Source of the DNA: M55B154 sp964345775
Lineage (GTDB): Bacteria; Spirochaetota; UBA4802; UB4802
Length of the DNA: 22,039 nucleotides
NCBI GenBank assembly: GCA_964345775.1
Contig: CAYFSO010000047.1
Span: forward strand, 1 to 22,039
Direction: 5' to 3'
In this document: one piece after another, positions 1 to 8,733 of the stretch
How the letters are laid out: every line of letters starts with the position of its first letter
Numbering within the stretch: position 1 is the stretch's first letter
Notes under the pieces: generated by a model
Database searches by the model: none
The model's input: only the letters and a program-made list of their open reading frames with translations
What the model was told of the DNA's origin: nothing
Program-made: the position numbers and the translations under genes

Positions 1-14
1 TTCATACATCAATA

Positions 15-45
15 AAAAGGAGATGCGTTTCAGGCATCTCCTTTT
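15..45 (-). terminator. Intrinsic terminator of the outer-membrane protein gene
   Basis: A perfect 12-bp stem (15-26 pairing with 34-45) encloses a 7-nt loop. On the minus strand the hairpin ends in a T-run, and it lies about 30 bp past the stop codon of the beta-barrel gene. The arms begin and end with A and T runs, so it could also stop transcription arriving on the plus strand from outside the window. Confidence 0.85.
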
Positions 46-75
46 CCTGTATATCATATATTGGCAATACTATTA

Positions 76-732
76 TTAGAAGCCGGTTGCTGCTACGCGG
101 TAGCCAATGCCTGCGTAGAAGGCTATGTCGTATTGGGAATTCATAGCGTAGTCAAAGTCCACGATTGAAGAACCAGTATCATATTCACCTTTTTTGAACT
201 GATTGTTAGTCAGGTTATAGCCGAATCGGGCTTCGATATCAATGTATACGAATTCCTGTATGGGGGTCATGAAACCGATAACAGCATTTGCCCATAAATC
301 AATTTCTTGATCATATTCGGATGATTCTGCGTCACCATCATAGGATTGCCCCACAAGGTATTTCCCGGCTAGACCTGCACCGAGGTAAAACCCACCTGCT
401 GTAATAAACTTAGCTGACACCATTGGTGTAAGGTAATGAAATTTAAACTTTTCAGTTCCTACATCATACTCAGATTCTGCGGGCATATACGTATATTCAA
501 GTCCAAACCCAAGCATAACACCACCAAGGTTCATATTGTATTCACCCTGCAGATTAAATCCATTGCCGTCGATATCCTCGACCCCTTCTTCATCATATTT
601 CACTGTCATCATAGAATACCCAAGCTTCACAAATGCAACATCATCTGTCAGCATGGTCTGCGCGCCTGCGTTAACTGTAAACGCGCATACCAGCACAACC
701 GCGGCAAAAATTGCCAGAACTTTTGTTTTCAT
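76..732 (-). CDS. Outer-membrane beta-barrel protein (porin/OmpA-like)
   Basis: 218 aa. Residues 1-25 form a Sec signal peptide: Lys at 2 and 4, a hydrophobic core, and an AGA|Q-like cleavage site. The mature part alternates polar and aromatic residues in strand-like stretches rich in Gly, Tyr and Asp, and the chain ends in Phe, which is typical of a last beta-strand recognised by the BAM machinery. The length fits an 8-10-stranded barrel of the general OMP_b-brl type. No catalytic motif is visible, so the substrate or role is unknown. The ATG is preceded by a good ribosome site (GGGAGGAAG). The gene has a TATAAT -10 box upstream and a strong terminator downstream, so it is probably a single-gene transcript. 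The acidic loops (for example YDEEGVEDIDG and DGDAESSEYDQE) suggest surface-exposed, possibly cation-binding segments. Confidence 0.8.
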   Translation of the reverse strand: MKTKVLAIFAAVVLVCAFTVNAGAQTMLTDDVAFVKLGYSMMTVKYDEEGVEDIDGNGFNLQGEYNMNLGGVMLGFGLEYTYMPAESEYDVGTEKFKFHYLTPMVSAKFITAGGFYLGAGLAGKYLVGQSYDGDAESSEYDQEIDLWANAVIGFMTPIQEFVYIDIEARFGYNLTNNQFKKGEYDTGSSIVDFDYAMNSQYDIAFYAGIGYRVAATGF

Positions 733-752
733 ACTTCCTCCCTTAATAGAAA

Positions 753-802
753 CCGTATAATTTTAATTATACAGTATTATAGAGAGGGCTTGTATAAATG
801 CA
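753..802 (-). promoter_or_regulatory. Promoter and start-site inverted repeat for the outer-membrane protein gene
   Basis: Read on the minus strand, a perfect TATAAT -10 box lies at 781-776, with a weak TTGCAT -35 about 16 bp upstream. Just downstream, around the expected transcription start, is a perfect inverted repeat GTATAATT-tt-AATTATAC (753-770). It could be an operator or a 5' stem in the leader. The -10 call is good, the -35 is poor, and the role of the repeat is inferred. Confidence 0.5.
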
Positions 803-816
803 ATCAATTTTTATGT

Positions 817-1245
817 TTACTTCACCTTGCTGAAGATGCTCTCCACCTTGCTGTTGGTCCTGTTGGACAGGTTCTTCACCCGTTCAACCTTGGTGCGTGC
901 CCTCAGGAAGGGTTGGGTTGATTCGTGCACCTTCACCAGCATCTTCTCTACCTCCTGCTCTATCTCGCCGGTGAGGTTGTCCAGGTGGGTCTCCCGTTCC
1001 CGTATCTGCCGGTATACCTCGTAATGCTGGTCTATCTCCTTTTGCAGGCGGCGTATCTCGTTCTCTTTCTGTACCACCAGGTTTTCGTACCACTGCTTCT
1101 GGTCCTTCAGGTCGTTCTCCCGCCTTTCCCTGGCAATTTTCCTGATATCCGCTATTTCACTGTTCTTCTCTTTCATGCAGAGGGCGCGCTCTTTACGCCT
1201 CTCCTTTTCGATCAGGTGCTGAATGTTACTTTTTCGTACAAACAT
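817..1245 (-). CDS. Small charged coiled-coil protein, function unknown
   Basis: 142 aa, not recognised. It is very rich in Lys, Arg and Glu. Residues from about 10 to 105 form a near-continuous predicted coiled coil with heptad-like Leu, Ile and Val spacing (for example QKENEIRRLQKEID). There is no signal peptide or membrane segment, so it is probably cytoplasmic. The ATG is preceded by GGGAAGAAG at proper spacing. The gene lies 106 bp downstream of hppA on the same strand. A short GC hairpin (1286-1290 with 1297-1301) between them lacks a T-tract, so read-through from hppA is possible. Codon use looks like its neighbours. A structural or scaffold role is possible, but nothing in the sequence fixes it. 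Confidence 0.65.
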   Translation of the reverse strand: MFVRKSNIQHLIEKERRKERALCMKEKNSEIADIRKIARERRENDLKDQKQWYENLVVQKENEIRRLQKEIDQHYEVYRQIRERETHLDNLTGEIEQEVEKMLVKVHESTQPFLRARTKVERVKNLSNRTNSKVESIFSKVK

Positions 1246-1351
1246 TGGTCACTTCTTCCCTTTCTAAATATTTCAACCATTCTCAGCCCCATCAACGGGG
1301 CACTGCACATAGCCTTATACAAAATAATATTATCATGCTTTTTCAATTAAT

Positions 1352-3697
1352 CTACATAAATCCCAACCAGTTCTTGATCACCGGTGAGAACTTTACGACC
1401 ACGCCGGTGAATACCACCGACACAATGGTCATGAGCTTAATGAGAATATTCAACGACGGTCCCGCGGTATCCTTGAACGGGTCACCAACCGTGTCTCCTA
1501 TAACCCCCGCGGCATGGGCATCAGAGTTCTTTCCGCCGTAGTTACCCTTTTCGATAAACTTCTTGGCATTGTCCCATGCCCCGCCGGCATTGTTGAGGGT
1601 ACATGCCAGGGCAAAACCGCCGGTCAGTCCACCGGCCAGCAGGCCAAGCACACCCGGTACACCGAACACAAGGCCGGTAAGGACGGGAATTATCACCGCA
1701 AGCAGGGAAGGCAGTATCATCTCTTTCTGCGCTCCCCTGGTGGATATCTCCACGCAGCGGGCATAGTCGGGTTTTTCCTTTCCTTCAAGAATTCCAGGCT
1801 TTTCGCGGAACTGCCGGCGAACCTCGTTGATCATTTCGTTGGCAGAGCGCCCTACCGCCTTCATGCACAGGGCACTGAAGACAAATGCCATGATGGCACC
1901 CAAAAAAAGACCGCCAATAACCAGGGGGTTCATCAGTGTCACGTCATAGGCACGCATGAAATCACCTACTTCCGCGGTTCGTGCTACTACGTCATACCTG
2001 GTTTCACTAATTCCTTCTGGCAGCATGTTGTAGAACTTCACTTTGCCCACCTGGAAGAATCCCTGTGTGGACTGGTGAGCGAGCTTGCCGATCCAGAGGC
2101 GTACTTCTTCAAGATACGCAGAGAGCAGGGCCAGGGCCGTAAGTGCTGCCGATCCAATGGCAAACCCCTTACCGGTAGCGGCGGTGGTATTGCCGATCTG
2201 GTCGAGGGCATCGGTGCGTTCACGCACCTCGGGCGGCAGGTTGTTCATCTCCACGTTACCACCGGCGTTGTCGGCGATTGGGCCGTACGCATCGGTGGCA
2301 AGGGTGATCCCCAGCGTTGACAGCAGCCCCACCGAAGCAAACCCTACCCCGTACAGTCCCATGGACACATTTTGGAAACCGCCTGCAAGTCCGAAGGCGG
2401 CCACGATACCCACCACGATGGCAAGGACGGGAAATCCCGAAGAGAGCATACCGGTTGAAAAGCCGTCAATGATGTTCGTGGCCGCACCGGTCTGTGACTG
2501 TTCTGCAATATGCCGTGTGGGATGGTATTCATCCGAGGTATAGTATTCTGTTACCCAGCCGATTACGAGACCAGCCGCGAGCCCCGCGATCACGGCCCCG
2601 AATATACCCCAGGTGATAAAACCCGTATAGGCCATAACTGCCAGTGATATTACCACCAGCACCGAGGCTCCCCAGATGCCCGTGTTCAATGAGCGCATGA
2701 GATTCTTCATTGATACTTCTTCACTTGTACGTACCGCAAAGATACCCGCGATGGAAAACACGATGGCAAGGCCTGCAATCACCATCGGGGCTATCACCGC
2801 TTTCAAACCGGCAGCGGGTAGAAACAGCGGCAGTGCAGCCCCCAGGGACATGGTGGCCAGTATAGAGTCGCAGTATGATTCGTACAGGTCCGCTCCCATA
2901 CCGGCCACGTCCCCCACGTTATCTCCAACGTTGTCGGCAATGGTTGCCGGGTTACGGGGATCGTCTTCAGGTATGTTTTCCTCAACTTTACCCACCATGT
3001 CGGCACCCACGTCGGCAGCCTTGGTGTATATACCGCCGCCAACCCTGGCGAAAAGAGCCTGGGTGGAGGCACCCATGGCGAATGTGATCATTACCGTTGT
3101 TATCTCAACAAGCTTGGCATGTTTATACTTTTCCAGTTGTACCATCTCCATGTTGAATTCACCGAGAGCCGTAACCATACCGATCTTCTCTGCAAGCTCC
3201 GCCCCCAGGTTCCATACATTATGATCGTAGATATAATTTAATACCATGTACCAAAGGGCAATATCCAGCAGTCCAAAGCCTACAACCACCAGGCCCATCA
3301 CGGCACCGGAACGAAATGCTATTTTCAATGCAAGGTTCAGCGAACTGGATGCGCCGTTAGCGGTTCGTGCCGATGCATTGGTGGACATCTTCATTCCCAG
3401 GTATCCGCAAAGCCCCGAGAAGAAACCGCCGGTGAGAAATGCCACCGGTACGAACATGTTCTGCACACCGAAATACGCCAGTACAGCCAGTATCAGCATG
3501 ATCACTATGAACACCAGGGTGACTACGCTGTACTGCCTCCGAAGAAATGCCGACGCACCTTCCCGTACACTGGCGGCTATGTCACGCATCTGGTCAGTTC
3601 CCTCGCTGTATTTCATCACCATTCGGTAGAATATCCACGCGAACAGTAATGCAATAACCGATCCTGCCGGGGCAATGTAAAAAAGAGAATTTTCCAT
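1352..3697 (-). CDS. hppA: Membrane-bound ion-pumping pyrophosphatase (K+-dependent, probably Na+-pumping)
   Basis: 781 aa, normal length for the family. The protein hydrolyses pyrophosphate and uses the energy to pump Na+ or H+ across the inner membrane; about 16 hydrophobic helices are visible. Hallmarks are the substrate loop GGGIYTKAADVGADMVGKVE (220-239), the Asp-rich DNVGDNVGD segment (255-263), and the C-terminal DTVGDPFKDTAGP segment (735-746). GNTTAATGKG (502-511) has Ala at 506 and Gly at 509. The K+-independent type has Lys and Thr at these positions, so this is the K+-dependent class. In helix 6 (GADLYESYCDS) Glu273 sits where known Na+ pumps such as that of Thermotoga carry their gate Glu. 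Asp277, one turn on, is the position of the plant H+-pump Glu. Na+ transport is therefore favoured but dual specificity is open. The start has a good AGGAG site and a TATAAT -10 lies at 3750-3745. Confidence 0.95.
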   Translation of the reverse strand: MENSLFYIAPAGSVIALLFAWIFYRMVMKYSEGTDQMRDIAASVREGASAFLRRQYSVVTLVFIVIMLILAVLAYFGVQNMFVPVAFLTGGFFSGLCGYLGMKMSTNASARTANGASSSLNLALKIAFRSGAVMGLVVVGFGLLDIALWYMVLNYIYDHNVWNLGAELAEKIGMVTALGEFNMEMVQLEKYKHAKLVEITTVMITFAMGASTQALFARVGGGIYTKAADVGADMVGKVEENIPEDDPRNPATIADNVGDNVGDVAGMGADLYESYCDSILATMSLGAALPLFLPAAGLKAVIAPMVIAGLAIVFSIAGIFAVRTSEEVSMKNLMRSLNTGIWGASVLVVISLAVMAYTGFITWGIFGAVIAGLAAGLVIGWVTEYYTSDEYHPTRHIAEQSQTGAATNIIDGFSTGMLSSGFPVLAIVVGIVAAFGLAGGFQNVSMGLYGVGFASVGLLSTLGITLATDAYGPIADNAGGNVEMNNLPPEVRERTDALDQIGNTTAATGKGFAIGSAALTALALLSAYLEEVRLWIGKLAHQSTQGFFQVGKVKFYNMLPEGISETRYDVVARTAEVGDFMRAYDVTLMNPLVIGGLFLGAIMAFVFSALCMKAVGRSANEMINEVRRQFREKPGILEGKEKPDYARCVEISTRGAQKEMILPSLLAVIIPVLTGLVFGVPGVLGLLAGGLTGGFALACTLNNAGGAWDNAKKFIEKGNYGGKNSDAHAAGVIGDTVGDPFKDTAGPSLNILIKLMTIVSVVFTGVVVKFSPVIKNWLGFM

Positions 3698-3744
3698 AGC
3701 AGCCTCTCCTGTTTTTTTTCATAATTTTCATGATTTCAGTACAA

Positions 3745-3773
3745 ATTATAGGTTCAGCACGCATTCATGTATA
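3745..3773 (-). promoter_or_regulatory. Candidate hppA promoter
   Basis: On the minus strand TATAAT lies at 3750-3745, with TATACA 17 bp upstream as a 4/6 match to the -35 consensus. It sits about 50 bp before the hppA start codon, in the 224-bp divergent gap shared with the Lon-like protease gene. This is a motif match only. Confidence 0.4.
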
Positions 3774-3921
3774 TGCATGTTACCCATTAATTATCCATGG
3801 TGGAAACTGTTAGTTCAATCAGGGGGTATATGTAGTGCATTCCATTAATACATAATAACGATTTTCATGTATTTATGTATATGGAACATCATTATAGACT
3901 GTTCACCAAAACGGGGGACTT

Positions 3922-6333
3922 ATGAAATTAACAAAAAAGCAACTTGATAAATCAGAATTATTGTCACTTCCGGATTTCTCCACAACAGGAGATATCGAGG
4001 CATTTGAAGGTATAATCGGCCAGGACAGGGCTCTTCATGCCCTGAAATTCGGGCTTCGTGTAAAGGGAAAAGGCTTCAACGTGTACGTGTCAGGCCCTCC
4101 GGGTATCGGTAAAATGACATCGGTACAGTCATTTCTTGAAGAGATCGCAAAGGACCGGGAGACTCCCCCGGACTGGTGCTACCTGAACAACTTCAAGAAT
4201 CCCTACGAACCTGTTGCCCTCAAGCTTCCTGCCGGCAGGGGAAAGGAGTTCCAGAAGGACATGGACGAGGTGGTTGAACGGTTAGAAAAAGACCTGCCCC
4301 AGGCATTCACCAGCGAGGATTACTCCCGTAAGCAGGAAGAGGAGCTCACCCATATACAGCAGGAACAGGAACAGATGATCAACCAGATCAACGAACACGC
4401 CCGTAAAAAGGGCTTTACCATACAACCCACCATGATGGGTGCAGCCCTGGTCCCTCTCAATAAAGAAGGCAAACCCATGCAGGATGAAGAACTGCAATCA
4501 CTGTCAGACGAAGAGCAGGAGAAACTGGAAAAGAAGCGTGACGAGCTGCAGGAAGAGATGAAGGACATGCAGAAAAGCATGCGAAAGCTTCAGCGCAAAC
4601 AGCAGGACGCGTCACGTGGTGTTGACCGCCAGATAGTGATGAACGTGGTAGGCGGTATCATGGATGAACTGCGGGAAAAGTACGAGGAATACGACGGCAT
4701 TGGTTCCTTCCTGGACGAGGTACAGGAGAACATACTGGAGAATATACAGAAATTCAAGATGAACGAACAGCAGGCGCAGACCCAGCAGCCGTTGCAGGGA
4801 GAACAGATAAAACAGCAACTACAGATGATGCGGGAACAGACACTGAAACAGTACCGGGTAAACGTCATCGTTGATAACAGCGAACAGGATGGGGCCCCCG
4901 TAATCCTGGAACTGAATCCCAGGTATTACAACCTTGTTGGCAGAATAGAGAAGGAAATGCAGATGGGGGCAATAACCACGGATTTCACCCTCATCAAGCC
5001 GGGTGCCATATTACAGGCAAACGGAGGCTACCTGGTTATTCCCGTGGAAGAACTGGTCAGGGACTACTACAGCTGGGACGCGCTGAAACGATCCCTGCAG
5101 GCTGAAGAATTGCGTGTTGAAGAGCTTGCCGAGCAGATCGGTTACATGACAATAAAGACCCTGCGTCCACAGCCAATACCCCTGGATGTAAAAGTGGTGC
5201 TGGTGGGTATTCCGCTTATTCATCACCTGCTGCAAAGCAGGGTTCCTGATTTTTCAGAACTGTTCAAGGTTAAAGCTGACTTTGATACACGAATGGACAA
5301 GGTAGACGAAAACATTCAGAATTTCCTGGGTTTTATTACAAATTTATGTAAAGAGGAGGATCTTCTTCCCATCGACAGGGAAGGTACCGGCAAGCTGCTT
5401 GAACATGTGATCCGCATGGCAGACCACAAGGAACGAATATCCACTGAATTCGGCTCCATCTCTGATATCATCCGTGAAGCTGACTACTGGGCAGGCCACG
5501 ACGGCAGTGACGTGGTTACTCGCAGCCACGTGGAAAAGGCACTCGACGAGAAGGAATACCGTTCAAACCTGGTACAACATCACGTTGAGGAAATGATACA
5601 GCAGGGCACCCTGCTCATCAATACCGAAGGGACAGCAACCGGCCAGGTGAACGGGTTATCCATAATGATGCTGGGAGACTACAGGTTCGGCCGGCCAAAC
5701 AGGATAACCGCAACTGTATACCCGGGCAAGGACGGGCTGGTTGACATTGAACGCGAGGTAAAGCTTGGCGGCCCCATTCACAGCAAGGGTATCATGATAC
5801 TTGGAGGATACCTTGGTATGAAGTACTCTCGCGAAAAACAGCTGAGCATATCCGCAAGGCTGGTATTCGAGCAAAGCTATGTTGGCATTGACGGTGACAG
5901 CGCAAGCCAGGCAGAACTGTATACCCTCATATCGGCCCTTTCCGGTGTACCATTGAAGCAGGGTATAGCGGTAACCGGTTCGGTAAACCAGCATGGTGAA
6001 GTGCAGGCAATAGGCGGAGTAAATGAAAAGATCGAGGGATACTTTTCCGTATGTAAAAAACTGGGGCTCAACGGTGAACAGGGAGTACTTATCCCTGAAA
6101 GTAATATTCAAAACCTTATCTTGAAGGACGAGGTGCTGGAAGCGATCGAAGAGGAAAAGTTTAACATCTGGGCAGTTTCTTCCATAGATGCGGGCATAGA
6201 GATCCTTACTGGTAAAGAAGCAGGAGCACTGCAGGAGGATGGTTCATACCCTGAAGGAAGCGTCAACCGGCTTGTATCCGACACCCTTGAATCATTTGGG
6301 CAGGTTACACATAGATCAGATAATAATAGATAA
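3922..6333 (+). CDS. Lon-related AAA+ ATP-dependent protease (COG1067 type)
   Basis: 803 aa, the usual length for this family, which is distinct from classical Lon. Cytoplasmic and ATP-powered; family members degrade proteins, but substrates are mostly unknown. A Walker A motif GPPGIGKM lies at 58-65. A long charged, Gln-rich coiled-coil insert (about 115-310) follows, then the second half of the AAA module (about 310-545). The C-terminal S16 peptidase domain spans about 570-770. The catalytic Ser is S660 in GDSASQAE and the Lys is K703 in GGVNEKIEGYF, so the Ser-Lys dyad is intact. Unlike LonA there is no N-terminal LON substrate domain. The ATG has a GGGGGA ribosome site. The gene is divergent from hppA and is followed 75 bp later by a histidine kinase, with no terminator between them. 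Confidence 0.92.
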   Translation: MKLTKKQLDKSELLSLPDFSTTGDIEAFEGIIGQDRALHALKFGLRVKGKGFNVYVSGPPGIGKMTSVQSFLEEIAKDRETPPDWCYLNNFKNPYEPVALKLPAGRGKEFQKDMDEVVERLEKDLPQAFTSEDYSRKQEEELTHIQQEQEQMINQINEHARKKGFTIQPTMMGAALVPLNKEGKPMQDEELQSLSDEEQEKLEKKRDELQEEMKDMQKSMRKLQRKQQDASRGVDRQIVMNVVGGIMDELREKYEEYDGIGSFLDEVQENILENIQKFKMNEQQAQTQQPLQGEQIKQQLQMMREQTLKQYRVNVIVDNSEQDGAPVILELNPRYYNLVGRIEKEMQMGAITTDFTLIKPGAILQANGGYLVIPVEELVRDYYSWDALKRSLQAEELRVEELAEQIGYMTIKTLRPQPIPLDVKVVLVGIPLIHHLLQSRVPDFSELFKVKADFDTRMDKVDENIQNFLGFITNLCKEEDLLPIDREGTGKLLEHVIRMADHKERISTEFGSISDIIREADYWAGHDGSDVVTRSHVEKALDEKEYRSNLVQHHVEEMIQQGTLLINTEGTATGQVNGLSIMMLGDYRFGRPNRITATVYPGKDGLVDIEREVKLGGPIHSKGIMILGGYLGMKYSREKQLSISARLVFEQSYVGIDGDSASQAELYTLISALSGVPLKQGIAVTGSVNQHGEVQAIGGVNEKIEGYFSVCKKLGLNGEQGVLIPESNIQNLILKDEVLEAIEEEKFNIWAVSSIDAGIEILTGKEAGALQEDGSYPEGSVNRLVSDTLESFGQVTHRSDNNR

Positions 6334-6344
6334 TACTATAATCA

Positions 6345-6385
6345 TTGACAACCAGGTGCCAGCTTGATAGTACACTGTATACAGT
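6345..6385 (+). promoter_or_regulatory. Candidate promoter with 12-bp palindrome before the PAS kinase gene
   Basis: A perfect TTGACA -35 lies at 6345-6350. The best -10 candidates are weak (TAGTAC at 17-bp spacing, or TACACT at 6371-6376 with longer spacing). Directly at the presumed -10 to +1 region is the perfect palindrome ACTGTATACAGT (6374-6385), a plausible operator. The gene could instead be transcribed from the upstream protease promoter. Confidence 0.35.
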
Positions 6386-6408
6386 TATTGTAATTACATG
6401 GAGGAAAC

Positions 6409-8733
6409 TTGTCGTACCATAAAACACATGAAGCAACCCTTCTGCTGTACAAGCCGGAAAGAAACGCTTGCCTTGGAATTGAAGATGCAAGTGAAGAAGC
6501 CCTGGATTTGCTGGGACTTGACATGGAAACATTACTGGCAATGGATCCCGCGGATCTCTTTGTTGACCAGGAAACATTGGACCAGGTAGAGGCTGTTGCC
6601 CGTGATCAGGGTAACGGGATACTTTCAAAGATCCAGGTAAAGGGCAGGGAAAACCCCATTCAGCTTGACCTGGGTATTGAATATTTCATGATGGGGAATG
6701 GATATGCACTGGTATTACGGCTTCAAAAGCCAGTGTTAACCAACAGGATATTGAACAGGGTGGAAGCCGATCTGCTGAGGAGTACCAGCATTCTTGGTTC
6801 CATTCTGAATAACACCCATATGCATATAGCCTGCATGGACAAAGATTTCAACTTCATTATTGTCAACCAGAAGTATGCCCTTACGGATAACAAGACACCG
6901 GATTTTTTCATCGGGAAAAATCACTTCGACCTGTATCCCAACAGTGAAAATGAAGCCATATTCCGTAATGTTGTAGAAACAGGCGAGCCTTTCATAGTGT
7001 ACGAAAAACCATTCGTGTACCCGGAGAATCCTGAAAGGGGGTCAAGTTACTGGGACTGGAGCCTGATGCCGGTGAAAGATGAAGAAGGCAATATTACACA
7101 GCTTGTCTTAACGCTTGCCAATGTTACCGAAAGGGTAACCTCAAAACGGCAAATAGAGAAAAGCGAAGAACTGATTAAAAAATCAATGGCAGCCGGACGA
7201 AGTTTTGCCTTTGAATGGGACCTGCAAACTGACACTATTGCCCGACGGGGTGAATGTGATATGATCCTTGGTCTTATAGATGAGCTTGTATTTTATGATA
7301 CGGGAAAAAGATATCAAACTACAATAATAGATGAGGATCTGAAACATTATCAGCAGACTATCGAAAGCCTCAGACCTGCTGACAATGCGTACAGTGTTAC
7401 ATACAGTGTTATTAACCCGGACGATTCACTGGTTACCATAGAAGAAACGGGAAGAGGATTTTTTAACAAGAAAGGCCAACTAACACGCATTGAAGGTATA
7501 TCAGTGGATATTACCCGCCGAAGGAAAGCCGAAGAAGCACTGGTTGCCAGTGAGAAAGAGATCCGTATGCAGTTAACAGAAATAGAAAATATATACCGCA
7601 TAGCACCCATTGGCATGTGCATGTTTGACCGTTACCTGCGATTCATACGGGTCAATGACCGCATGGCCGAGATCAACGGTATACCGGCAAAAGATCACCT
7701 GGGGAAAACACCATCCGACGTAATTCCCGACCTGGCCGGCCAGGCAGAAGAGGTTCTGCGAAAAGTGATGGAAACAGGCAAACCCGTGTTGAACCAGGTA
7801 GTTACCGGTGAAACACCTGCCCGTCCCGGTGTGAAACGGATATGGAATGAAAGCTGGTTCCCGCTTTATAATGATACCGGGGCCATCTACGGGGTGGGTA
7901 CAGTCATCGAGGACATAACCGAGAAAGAACGCGCAGAAGAACAGCTTCGTGATCTTAACGAGACACTGGAGCAGCGAATTGAAGAACGCACCGGCAAAAT
8001 AATGATGCTGGCCAACCAGTTGCGGGCAATGAACATTGAATTGAACAGGGTTGAACAGCGTGAACGCATTCGCCTGGCCCGCATACTGCATGATTACATA
8101 CAGCAATACCTTATCTCGGTAAGAATTCAGCTTGGATGGATCAAGAGGAAATCCAGTGAAAAGGAGGTCAAGGAAAGGGCAAAGGAGATGATATCAATTC
8201 TGAATGAAATTATCGAGTCCAGCCGCTCCCTTACCGTAGAGATCCATCCGCCGGTATTGACCGTTTCAGGACTTGCTGAAAGCCTTTACTGGCTTGGAGA
8301 TTACATGCATGAAAAATACGGCTTCAGGGTAAAGGTTGATGCCGATAACATGGCTGAACCCGCAACAGAGGAAGCCAGGTACCTGCTTTTTGAATGCGTG
8401 CGCGAATTGCTTTTCAATGCCATGAAACATTCAGGCACAAAGAAGGCATCAGTTACCATGTCACTCATAGAGGAAAGGTTTACATGTATCACGGTTGAGG
8501 ATCGGGGAAAAGGATTCAATACGGAACTTCTAAATTATCATTCTTCAGAATTCACCAGCTTTGGCCTTTTCAGCATACAACAGCGGCTTGCATATTTTGA
8601 AGGATCAATGGAAATTGATAGTACTCCATCACAGGGAACGAGAGTTACACTGATAATGCCAATAGTTACTAAACGCAGTTCCAGTGAAGATCCATCAAGT
8701 ATTGACGAGAGCAGATCCAATGTCAGCCTGTGA
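6409..8733 (+). CDS. Multi-PAS sensor histidine kinase, NarL/DegS type (HisKA_3)
   Basis: 774 aa, soluble: no signal peptide or membrane helix is visible, so it probably senses a cytoplasmic signal. Order: an N-terminal PAS-like region (about 1-100), three PAS/PAC units (about 120-240, 250-370 and 385-510), a coiled-coil linker (510-550), the HisKA_3 dimerisation domain and an ATPase domain. The phospho-acceptor is His561 in ARILHDYIQQ. The N-box Asn is N670 in ELLFNAMKH. Glycine loops are DRGKGF and the GLFSIQQRL segment. This kinase class normally phosphorylates NarL/LuxR-type response regulators. None is encoded nearby, so the partner is unknown. The start is TTG, chosen because GGAGG lies 4 nt upstream; the nearby ATG at 6398 is out of frame. 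The 3' end overlaps the next gene by 14 bp. Confidence 0.9.
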   Translation: MSYHKTHEATLLLYKPERNACLGIEDASEEALDLLGLDMETLLAMDPADLFVDQETLDQVEAVARDQGNGILSKIQVKGRENPIQLDLGIEYFMMGNGYALVLRLQKPVLTNRILNRVEADLLRSTSILGSILNNTHMHIACMDKDFNFIIVNQKYALTDNKTPDFFIGKNHFDLYPNSENEAIFRNVVETGEPFIVYEKPFVYPENPERGSSYWDWSLMPVKDEEGNITQLVLTLANVTERVTSKRQIEKSEELIKKSMAAGRSFAFEWDLQTDTIARRGECDMILGLIDELVFYDTGKRYQTTIIDEDLKHYQQTIESLRPADNAYSVTYSVINPDDSLVTIEETGRGFFNKKGQLTRIEGISVDITRRRKAEEALVASEKEIRMQLTEIENIYRIAPIGMCMFDRYLRFIRVNDRMAEINGIPAKDHLGKTPSDVIPDLAGQAEEVLRKVMETGKPVLNQVVTGETPARPGVKRIWNESWFPLYNDTGAIYGVGTVIEDITEKERAEEQLRDLNETLEQRIEERTGKIMMLANQLRAMNIELNRVEQRERIRLARILHDYIQQYLISVRIQLGWIKRKSSEKEVKERAKEMISILNEIIESSRSLTVEIHPPVLTVSGLAESLYWLGDYMHEKYGFRVKVDADNMAEPATEEARYLLFECVRELLFNAMKHSGTKKASVTMSLIEERFTCITVEDRGKGFNTELLNYHSSEFTSFGLFSIQQRLAYFEGSMEIDSTPSQGTRVTLIMPIVTKRSSSEDPSSIDESRSNVSL

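Noticed and set aside
1286..1301. GCCCC-atcaac-GGGGC hairpin between hppA and the coiled-coil gene
   Set aside because: The stem is only 5 bp with no T-tract, so I do not call it a terminator.
1514..2320. 268-codon plus-strand open frame
   Set aside because: It is antisense to the central part of hppA, whose motifs are unmistakable. The frame has low-complexity, His/Gly-rich composition and no family likeness.
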